Assembly: GCA_051294375.1 (NCBI GenBank)
Contig: CM119263.1
Coordinates: 19,330,625-19,394,624 of the forward strand
DNA: 64,000 nucleotides
DNA from: Paraspadella gotoi
Taxonomy: Eukaryota > Chaetognatha
Direction: 5' to 3'
Position numbers and translations under genes: made by a program. Numbering within the stretch: position 1 is the first letter of the stretch; each line of letters starts with the position of its first letter. Positions 56,269-64,000 of this stretch are shown piece by piece. The notes below the pieces were generated by a model, which had not been told where the DNA came from, did no database searches, and worked only from the letters and a program-made list of their open reading frames with translations.

Positions 56269-57763
56269 CTCTTTCTCTCTTTCTCTCTTTCTCTCTTTTT
56301 TCTGCTATGCCTGACTCCATCACGAACTTCCGTCATTGCTATCTGCTACACGAAACTTATCGCTCTATTCTTCGAATCTTTCCCTTTTCCACCTCTTTTT
56401 ATCTTCATCTTAAAATCAAATTAGCCGAGCTACTATACCGATCTTCAGTTCCAACCGTCGACCACGATTCACGCGCACTTGGCGGCGACACAAGGGAGAA
56501 CCCCCAACGGAACTACGACGCCGGGGGCCGGCGGCGCTGCGGGATCTGCGTCGTCGGGCGGCCCCTCAGGTGGGGGGACGGGACAAGCGACGCCAGGAGT
56601 GCCAACTTCAAACACCGACGCCAGTGGCGGATCTGCCTCAATTTATGCCAGTTCCAGCGGCGTCGGTCAGTCGAGCACCGACAGATTCTCGACGCGCAAT
56701 GGAGACGACGCTTCACCGGCACCGACAGTTGCTATCTCGACGGCGCCATCGGGGGCTGGTGGCGTCACTACACCGACGCAACCCTTCATCAACACAGCCC
56801 TCCCCCCGGGTTACGCTCATGCATACGGCGCTACGGCGTTCCCGACCTACATGATGCCGCAGTACGGACAATACGCGGCCCCGATGTATCCCGCCGTAAG
56901 TTTGGGTGAATCTATCTATCATAAAAATTTATCTTCTTTAAACCTTTTGCTAATCTTTGGCTCCCTAGATGCCTCCGGTTACGAACAATCATTCCGCTTC
57001 CGGTTATGGAAAAAGCTTCTCGGCGGGCGCGTCTTTTGCGACCGGCGCCGGACGCTACGATCACGGCGACAGCCTTTCTAGCGGCGACTATAAATCTGCC
57101 TATGGCACTTCTGGGTCACTATCCACCTCGGCTGGGAAATTGTCATGTAAGTTGACCTGATAATTGTCATGTAAGTTGACCTGGAAATTCCAGCCATATA
57201 GCTATGTTAACGTTAATTTTTCCAGCATCTTCTGTGAATTCCACGGTCGGCGATTCTCTTAGCGGCGGTTCCTCTGCCTACGCCTCCTCGGCGGCGACGG
57301 GTCAATCCTCCTCCAAGACCTCGCTTCAAATTCAACAGCAGTCGGCAGGGGGTTTTGGTTCGGACGGCGGTAAGGTGGCGGCCGTGGCGGGCCAGGCCTA
57401 CCACCACCCGCACCACGCTGCCAACACTCCGCCGCCCCCGAGCGCTATGGCCTATCTGGCAGGGCTGGCGGCCGCTGGCGGGCAGACGCTGGGCGGGGCG
57501 CCCGTGGCGGCGCCGCAGGCCTCCGCTTATCCGTCTTACCTTCCGACGATGATGCATCAGCCGACGGCGGGGCATCACTTACTCCAGCAGCTGCAGCAGG
57601 TCAGACCAAGTTAATATTAATAAATTTGATTCATGGTCGATTATATTTCGATAAATAATTTATTATTTAATTTTATAAGGATACGACTCGTTCAACGCCG
57701 AATCAGACGAAGATGTCCGCCGTCAAGCCGTCTGCTTACGGTTATAACTGGAATTCTAGCTAA
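38464..57763 (+). CDS. lig: Lingerer/UBAP2L: UBA-domain, RGG-rich RNA-associated protein
   Basis: Sixteen exons: 38464-38533, 38617-38723, 49257-49367, 49816-49951, 50042-50395, 50469-50732, 50973-51131, 51285-51487, 52169-53645, 53739-54041, 55025-55368, 55582-55656, 56425-56895, 56969-57146, 57226-57599, 57680-57763; 1569 residues, all in phase. A UBA domain spans exons 3-4 (QIRIAQLINNN, CQQIMDFTGRD, VVALHDANGDTERAI). It is followed by an Arg-Gly-rich region (exons 5-6), the conserved SSAVEMPGG...LELQFGALEFG segment (DUF3697-like), long Ser/Ala/Gly-rich disordered parts, the KAPPNL and YGYEDISMMPQRFP region, QPFINTALPPGYA, and the closing SAVKPSAYGYNW. Family knowledge: UBAP2L/Lingerer is cytoplasmic, promotes stress-granule formation and binds FMR1 and ribosomes. 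The second intron is 10.5 kb with a GC donor. Confidence 0.96.
38970..39535. repeat. Inverted repeat with about 165-bp arms
   Basis: Arms at about 38970-39135 and 39360-39535 are diverged reverse complements. Shared pieces are CTTGCAAAGTTTCTCATTCC, GACTTTCC(C)GCCAC and CCACTTCCGGTT. It looks like a foldback MITE inside the larger TIR element. Confidence 0.75.
39906..40723. mobile_element. Foldback element (818 bp) with hammerhead-like motif
   Basis: Left arm 39906-40038 and right arm 40607-40723 are reverse complements. Shared parts are TTTAGAGGAAACAAAG, GAATTTGTTAC, GAGTCTTCATCAGC and CAGTTGTTTTCATTGAC. The left arm (minus, 39964-39995) reads CTGATGA, A, GACTC, loop, GAGTC, GAAAC, ATGT. The right arm has lost the second half of that motif. 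The interior is CT-rich and not coding. Confidence 0.85.
42405..42615. repeat. Dispersed repeat, copy 2
   Basis: It matches 32790-32965 in the same orientation: AGGGAAGCCAGG, ATAAACGAGACTGA, GCTTGCAGGGACCTGCT and TATCTTGTAAGAGCG are shared. Its own diverged partner across the N gap is not clearly retained. Confidence 0.75.
44434..44443. other. Assembly gap (10 N)
   Basis: Ten unresolved bases at the centre of the duplicated block, in the Lingerer intron. Confidence 0.99.
47480..47830 (+). other. GC-rich island in the Lingerer intron
   Basis: About 350 bp are much richer in GC and CpG than the surrounding intron. One open frame of 117 codons (47540-47893) crosses it, with a hydrophobic composition and no family resemblance that I can see. 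It might be an internal promoter with an alternative first exon, or chance. Confidence 0.3.
54259..54292. repeat. (CT)n tract, paired with (GA)n at 54440-54470
   Basis: A CT run of about 33 bp and, 150 bp downstream, a GA run of about 31 bp lie in the tenth Lingerer intron. Being reverse complements, the transcripts could pair. Confidence 0.9.
56202..56298. repeat. (CTTT)n/(CT)n microsatellite
   Basis: CT repeats pass into about 13 CTTT units and then mixed CTCTTT units, about 97 bp, in the twelfth Lingerer intron upstream of exon 13. Confidence 0.95.
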
Positions 57764-60750
57764 AAGTGGGAAGCGCGTCTATCATAGCAAGATATTTTCC
57801 ACGAGGAAAAACCAGATAAACTTGAAAAAATATAACTATAAAACGATTACGAAACATGTCATTACGGAACCAAAATAATACCAGAAAACAAACTCGGCTT
57901 TTTGAAAAGCAAATTTCACTTTAAATAACAACAAAAAGAGCCACGTGCGCGTATGTGTTAGTTCTATCGTTTTTTCCCCGCCTCATTGAAAATTTTTTTT
58001 TTCGTTCCTAAACGACTTTTCTTTCTCCTTCGGGGCCGGTAGCCGCACATTCCAAGCTCCCCATAGAGACTATTCTGTCCCGATGGCGGGAAAATTCAAA
58101 GCTAAAACACAAAAAATACGAATCCTTTTGTCACTCTATTTCTATCTCAGTGTGTTTATATACAGTGTAATGTCGTGCAGGCTCTACTCTTGTCGTCCCT
58201 CTTTATTCAAATTTACAATAAAAAAACTAATAACCGCAGTGATGTTTAAATGCTAGATACGTTGCTGTGCGGTAAGTTTTTTTCGCCGATATGAAATCAG
58301 AAAAGCTTCTTTTATTATTTTTTTCCCCCTTTTTTGTTTTAAGTTTACTCAGCTTTTGTTAGTGTGCGCCGTAATCAGTCTTCAAACGTAAAAAAAAAAT
58401 CACTTTGATGTTGTTGTAAACCTAAGCTTTTTTATCCAGATTTTACGTCGCGAATCAAAAGCAATTCGCGGCGGCGCAGTGTCTTTCCCTGCACTCTTTC
58501 TTTGTGCATGATGATTATATATATTCATGCCTAGTCGGGCATCGTTTCTTTTTTCTCTCTATCTCTAACGTTTGTTAAATAAAAGTTATTATAACAATGT
58601 CTTTATACGCTGGTCATTGCAGTATAGGTTTTATTCTCACTTCGTCGTGGCGCGTTTTTATGTATGTAGATCATTTTCCTCGCATAATTGCCTCGATGAA
58701 ACAGAAACCAGGATTATATGGTAAATATCCTTTAGAAGACAGTTTAGAAAGAAAAGACCAGTTTTACCCCTGAATGTTACGGCTTTTTAAATAGATTTTA
58801 GATCAGACTTTGAAATCAAATTTGTTTGTACGAAAAAGATTTTTTCACCAATCGCAAAGCCGCACTTTTCAATTCAACACTAAATTATCCTCATCTATTT
58901 GCCATAGTTACTAGAATAGCTTATGTTCATACATCTTTGCTTAATCCCGTCGAAAAAGAAAGGACTGATTCCGAACGCAGATCCCTAACTCCGTAAATAA
59001 ATTAATCAAATATTTGCACGTATCATAGAAAAATACACTTTGTACAAGGATAAAATGCGAACGCTAATAGTGTTCACGCCACCGGTGATCGTTTTCATTC
59101 ATGATTCCTTTCGTACCAACACGGCCGTTGGGGACGGAATTCTCAGCCGTCTCACGCTCGTGCGGAGGCCCCCTTCCCCCCCCCCCACAAAAAAGAAGCG
59201 AGCGTAGATCCTTTTCATTTTCCTTCCTCCATCTTTCTTTCTCAGCAAATTTAATGGGGGTTTTTGTGCTTACGTGTAGAATCATTTCTCAATCAATCCC
59301 CATTTTAGATGGTTTATTCTCATGAACAGCAGTTGTAGTAATTCTTGACTAAATGTTTGTGTTATCTACTCTGTAATACTATCATCATCATTATTATTAC
59401 AAAGATTAAAATAAAATAATGCATTAGAACCCTTTTTGAGCTAAACAAATCTTTGGTTTTATTTTTTTTTGTTTCCGATTCATCAGACAAAATTTATTCA
59501 CAACACATCTCGGTCGTTCGTCTGTATTAACTTTGGAATGTCGCGTCCCGTAGACGTTTTTAGAAGACTGACAAAAATTATTCATTTTCACTTCCACAAT
59601 TCTCAATTGTTTGTCCTCAATCTTCTTACCCTCCAGACTGAATTTGCAGGTTCGAACGATACCCGTTACCGCGACCATTGGTTTCGAGACGTGTTTCGTT
59701 ATGGATACCTGGATATCTTTTGAGAGCTTTTTTAAAATTTTTTTCTAAATCTTTAGCCCGATTTTATTTTTGCAGACGTTTTTTGTGCCTTATTTCAGTT
59801 ATGACGACAAAAGACGACGCAGCATTTCCATTATTCGCTCTCGAACGATTTTGGTTTTTGAATTATCCCCACCCTCCTTTGTGCTCGATCTTCTTTAATC
59901 ATTCTCTAAAAAATCATCGACCGACCATGAACGGCTTTGGTAACGTTTCGTATTTAGTTCAAACCCCTTTTATCTCACTCTAGGGCAACAAAAAACAATC
60001 CTTGGTTATACATCTAAATCCTTGGTAATATTTACAGAAAATAAAACACGAATTTCCCAAATGATATTTACGGCTTTTTTCTTTTTGTTTGTGTTTCTTT
60101 TCGATGCGCCGCAACGTCCTATCGCAAGCCGAAGATAGAATACGCGAAATGTAACAAAAGCGTTAACTTTATTTGGTACCTAGTTCCTATTTGAAGAGAC
60201 GTTGTTGTGGATCTGATAAAGACAATGTTGTATGATTTAAGTATATTTGTTATAAATATTACTACAAGCCATGTGAAATAAACTTCATATAAATGGTCCC
60301 GTTTTCGTAACTACATTAACGCTTAGTTCGTTAAAAAATTGCTATAAGTTAAGGTGCAATTAAAAAAGACGTAAAAAGATTTAAAATAGGTAGTTAGTAG
60401 GATAAGCAGATTAAAATTCAAATGACTAATAAAAGCCAAATGGCAAAAAAAATAAAATTAACTATCTGATAATCTACCGATTGAACATCGAAATCTTAGT
60501 AAATTTGCTTCCGTGGGTAAAGTTTTTTAATTCAATTAACAAATCAAGGAATATACATGTAAGTTTAACTTTAACATGTGCTTGTCAGGGTGAAATTTGC
60601 TGAAGCAGACAAATGTCATTAGCTAGACCGTCGGTAAATGATGTAAGCCTTTTACTACAATATCATGAATATTTACAAGACTTTTCAGCTTTAAGGTAAT
60701 TAAACGCATAGCTGTGCAAGTTGAGAAAGACTTGCACTTCCGCCTGAAGT
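57764..60750. other. Lingerer 3' flank and convergent intergenic region
   Basis: The Lingerer mRNA probably ends within the first 850 bp, where AATAAA occurs at 58578-58583. The rest is AT-rich, convergent with the MYND gene on the other strand. Short open frames here lack family resemblance. A further AATAAA occurs near 60290. Confidence 0.5.
58578..58583 (+). terminator. Candidate poly(A) signal of Lingerer
   Basis: AATAAA about 815 bp after the stop codon, followed by a T/GT-rich stretch. Another candidate (ACAATAAAA) lies near 58215. Confidence 0.45.
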
Positions 60751-62487
60751 TCAGGGATTTCCAGACGTAGACAAAGTAAAATCGACCGAAAAGTTATTAT
60801 TCACTCTTCCGAAAACACTAAAATTGCTGTAGTTAAATTTTAGGATTTTAAATCTTATATTGTCCAAATAGATGGAGCCAAATAGTCTGTAAAACTTTTT
60901 TCCCAATTGACGGTCGATGGCGTTGATAGAATCGAGCAGAAGTGGCGCCTCTGCTGCAGGAAGGTATCGCCCGTTCGATAAGGCGAAAGCGTCATACTCT
61001 TGTTGATAATTTTCCAAAAGTGGCAGCAACTTAATGGAGGATTGGTAATCGACAAACGTTGAGCCAAAGACGTAATTTCTCCAGTTCATAAAGATCGCGA
61101 CGTGACGAGTAGAGTGGCTGAAATTACGGACGATTTTGTAAGTTTCGTCCGGAGTCAGATAATCGAGGCAATTTGACCAATGGACCAAGTTTGGTTCTTC
61201 TTTTGCAAGGTTTTTTATTAATCTTTCGTTTTTGGTAGAAATCTCTTCACACATGAATTGGCATGTAATTTGGCCATTTTTGAGACGACGCTTTAATGCT
61301 GTAGCCTTGTCAATCAGCTTTCGTTCAAATGCAGCAAGAACAGTGTCGTCGTCGTCGAGCTGAAGGCTAGCTGCAATCGTATCGTAAATGTTTTCATTGT
61401 CGAACCGTGTCATTGAATACGGTTTTGTTACGTCCCCTGACGTTACATTTCCTGATTCAGCAGAGCTTTCAGAAATGAAGACGGCCCCAACTGAGAGATA
61501 GCGAGCATATTCTATGCGATCCTTCTTGCGAGCTAAAAAAGACATTTGAGTCAAAACGCCATTCCTGTCAGTGCCAAATAGTTGTTTCCTTCGCCATTGA
61601 GATATGCCTTCTTCCGGTAAAAGATTAAGGTCCAGCCACATACGCAAAATAGAATATAGTTTGGAATCTTGCATGTACTTTAAAGCCATCTTAGCACAGC
61701 ACATGCGAAATTCTAACAACGTTTGTTTTTCCCACACGGAAGAAAACATGACTTGCAGGATGCTTTTTGAGCGGCAATTTTCCATCATCATTGAATGAAC
61801 GACTATGCTTTTTGCAACGCAAACAGGGGACATGTCGACAGCTATCAGTTTGAACGGAGTACCGGATGATTCTGTTGGTGGATCTTCCATCGTGGTCATA
61901 ATTAACTGGTGGAGATCCTGAAATCCTATCATAATCATAGTTTCCCCCATTCGTAACGGAATTTCCTCGATAGAATTGTTGCGCATGGTATGAAACCGGG
62001 AGTCACCGACAGCATAACGATCCCGAACCCAAGGTCCGACGTCCCCAATGGATGGACCATTTTCTATAAATGACGCAAAAGCCGGATCTAAAAGTTTATT
62101 GCGCCAACGTCTCATAGAATTTATGCCACACCGTTCAGAATCGATTTGCACACTTGCCAGTAAGTGATAACTTGGCAACACCTGATTTAAGCTTTTACGA
62201 CAGCGGGAGAGATTTTGGAAGTGTTCATTGTCCCGAGGATGAGCCTTCTTGTATTCTTCGTCGAACTCGAAAATTTTTTTATTTTTCAAATTGTCAAAGA
62301 CCGAATCAAGCGATACCGGATGGGTTGCAGCCCTGCAATCATTCTTGTGACGCTTTTTCCAATCTTGGCTCTGGCACTCCTTGTCGCAGTATTTCACCGA
62401 TTTGCAACGAGCGCAACTTAACAGTCGAGTCGGTTCGACAACTTTTAAGCAACTTTCATTGGCACATTGGTCGAGGTTTATCTCCAT
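60751..62487 (-). CDS. MYND-type zinc finger protein, single exon
   Basis: A continuous 578-codon frame without introns. An N-terminal MYND finger (residues about 8-52) shows the full ligand set: C-x4-C in CANESC, then C-x2-C in CARC, KYCDKECQ and W..RH...C. The remainder is an all-purpose globular region with IENGPSIGDVG, MGETMIMIGFQDLHQLI, FKLIAVDMSP and a middle helical part. This arrangement recalls the DUF4470-type proteins that follow MYND fingers in some invertebrates, but I am not sure of the family. MYND fingers bind proline-rich partner peptides; a methyltransferase SET domain is not visible. Single-exon structure among intron-rich neighbours suggests retroposition or a recent lineage expansion. 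A start further upstream is not available in frame before a stop. Confidence 0.85.
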   Translation of the reverse strand: MEINLDQCANESCLKVVEPTRLLSCARCKSVKYCDKECQSQDWKKRHKNDCRAATHPVSLDSVFDNLKNKKIFEFDEEYKKAHPRDNEHFQNLSRCRKSLNQVLPSYHLLASVQIDSERCGINSMRRWRNKLLDPAFASFIENGPSIGDVGPWVRDRYAVGDSRFHTMRNNSIEEIPLRMGETMIMIGFQDLHQLIMTTMEDPPTESSGTPFKLIAVDMSPVCVAKSIVVHSMMMENCRSKSILQVMFSSVWEKQTLLEFRMCCAKMALKYMQDSKLYSILRMWLDLNLLPEEGISQWRRKQLFGTDRNGVLTQMSFLARKKDRIEYARYLSVGAVFISESSAESGNVTSGDVTKPYSMTRFDNENIYDTIAASLQLDDDDTVLAAFERKLIDKATALKRRLKNGQITCQFMCEEISTKNERLIKNLAKEEPNLVHWSNCLDYLTPDETYKIVRNFSHSTRHVAIFMNWRNYVFGSTFVDYQSSIKLLPLLENYQQEYDAFALSNGRYLPAAEAPLLLDSINAIDRQLGKKFYRLFGSIYLDNIRFKILKFNYSNFSVFGRVNNNFSVDFTLSTSGNP

Positions 62488-64000
62488 TTTTATCTTCGAG
62501 AGTTATAATGAAAACAAAAAGTTTGAATTTTTAGATCCTTAGGGTAAGAATAAAACATGACATGACACATAAGACAAAATAAAAAAGTACAAAGCGATTA
62601 AATACGAGTCCAAAAAGCTAAGGCCTGAGTTTAATTATTAGTGTTACAATCACGATTATTTTTTTCATAAATGAAATGAAATCAATTAGCTCGAATAAAA
62701 TTTGTTTTAATTTGTAGTTATTTAATAGAAAATACGACAAAACCACAATAACCACATGAATATAATACATCTATTGGGGAAAAGAAAAGTTTATTAGATT
62801 TTTTTCCTTTTCTTTAACTGAGAAGCAATCACAGAAAAACTGATCCGATTAAAAGCATATTATATCAGCTTTAAACTAGCCTGAGAATCAATTCATGTCT
62901 TCTATTTAAACGTATTATTTATCAAATATTTAAATAAATAGTCCAGCAAAACCAAAGCAAATGGTTGGAAGATCAAATGCAAGTAGAAAATTTTAAAAAA
63001 AGGGTTTAAAATTCAAATAAATTAGCTATTCATAATGATTATTGGTAAATAATCAGAATCATCTATTAAAATATATAGCAGCTGAAATTATATTTAATTG
63101 AACTTTCAGTTTACAGTCCTGTGCAAAAATAAGAGGACACCCAAAAACATTGTACAAATAAATCAGAACTCTTTTCCGAAAGTACCCCCTTTTCTCTTCG
63201 TTTTTTGTTTTATTTTTTCATTTTTACCAACCTGGGATAGGGGGGGTTTTGGGTTATGGGTGGTTTCGGGTTAGGAGTGGTTAGAGTTTAGGGTTAGGGT
63301 AAATAGGTAATATTTTTTTATAATTTGTTTTAAAAATAAATATTTTTAAATGTTTTTTTCAAAAGACGCCAAAATCGGCGAAAGTAAAATTTTGCCGGCG
63401 GGGTCAGGGGGGCGAGTCGGCGGTGGCGTCGCCTGCGGAGGCGATGGTGATCGAATCCACAAATTAAAGAAGCTTGAATTTACATTTAATATAAAAATAA
63501 AAAACATAACTAAACATTACAAATTTATTTTTTGTTTTTTCCTTTAAACTCATTTCCACTCGGACGATTCAATCGAAACTTTTTTCCAGCTCAATCACAC
63601 ACTTTCCTACCCACATACAGAATTTTAAGTCAATCGCCCCATCCATGGACGGACGAACAACATAACATAACAACATAATTAATCATTATGATTATTCGAT
63701 GTTCTGACATGATCTAAGTGAATGATCGACAAGATTGTGGGGGCGGACGACGGACCGACAATAAAAATTATAGAGCCGGGATATGCTGTAAGCAGATCCG
63801 GCTCATAACTTTTCTAAATACATGCATAAAACGCGCGCAATTTAACAGTGTCTTTTTTTTTCACGGGACTGTTTAGTGTATACAAGGTATATAGATATAT
63901 AAATAGATACATACTATACGTAATATCTAATAAAAATTTGAGAAAAGGTTTAGAAAACACTAAATTGATGGAAGTTTCATTAAACATTCTCTCCTAATCT
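62488..64000. other. 5' flank of the MYND gene; no further gene seen
   Basis: AT-rich sequence, presumably containing the MYND promoter close to 62490. A degenerate TTAGGG-like stretch is at 63230-63304. A GC-rich patch at 63390-63450 has no coding support. Confidence 0.5.
63230..63304 (+). repeat. Degenerate telomere-like G-rich repeat
   Basis: The stretch contains GGGTTTTGGG, GGGTTATGGG, GGGTTAGGA and AGGGTTAGGGTAAA, close to interstitial TTAGGG repeats. It is short and imperfect. Confidence 0.5.

Overview
The window is nuclear DNA from an animal, scaffold-assembled with four N gaps (9948-9958, 11775-11784, 25894-26121, 44434-44443). The genes are intron-rich, with GT-AG and some GC-AG introns. 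The non-coding DNA is AT-rich and full of CT/GA, CGT and other microsatellites. Gene content (a planar polarity protein, SAS-6, alpha-tubulin, Lingerer/UBAP2L, NPC2, calpain) shows a metazoan, most likely an invertebrate bilaterian. I cannot name the phylum from sequence alone. No prokaryotic, viral or CRISPR features were seen. Gene models below were built by hand from reading frame, splice sites and exon phase; every model closes in frame except the tubulin, which carries a one-base frameshift.

Layout. 1-7.7 kb: low-complexity, microsatellite-rich upstream DNA, possibly with untranslated leader of the next gene. 7.76-12.31 kb (+): Van Gogh/Vangl in ten coding exons, with an NPC2 gene nested on the opposite strand in one intron (9.67-10.39 kb). 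13.14-21.02 kb (-): a calpain protease that ends after domain III, carries a 93-codon cassette in its catalytic core and hosts a nested PGAP4/TMEM246-like glycosyltransferase on the opposite strand (17.39-18.64 kb). 22.30-25.14 kb (+): two tandem paralogues of a small three-helix membrane protein of unknown function. 27.02-29.82 kb (-): alpha-tubulin. 31.24-34.00 kb (-): ALYREF/Aly mRNA export factor. 34.99-37.26 kb (-): SAS-6 centriole protein. 38.46-57.76 kb (+): Lingerer/UBAP2L, head-to-head with SAS-6, with a 10.5-kb second intron full of transposon-like inverted repeats and a duplicated block around an N gap. 60.75-62.49 kb (-): an intronless MYND-finger protein.

The genes are ordinary housekeeping and developmental genes with no shared pathway, although SAS-6 and tubulin both serve the microtubule cytoskeleton and Vang uses polarity signalling. 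The most unusual points are two opposite-strand nested genes; the phase-matched cassette inside the calpain core; several GC-AG introns; a tubulin frameshift with loss of the terminal Tyr; and a dispersed repeat family whose copies share a structured core (CTGATGA, 4-5 bp covarying stem, GAAAC) resembling the hammerhead-ribozyme core.
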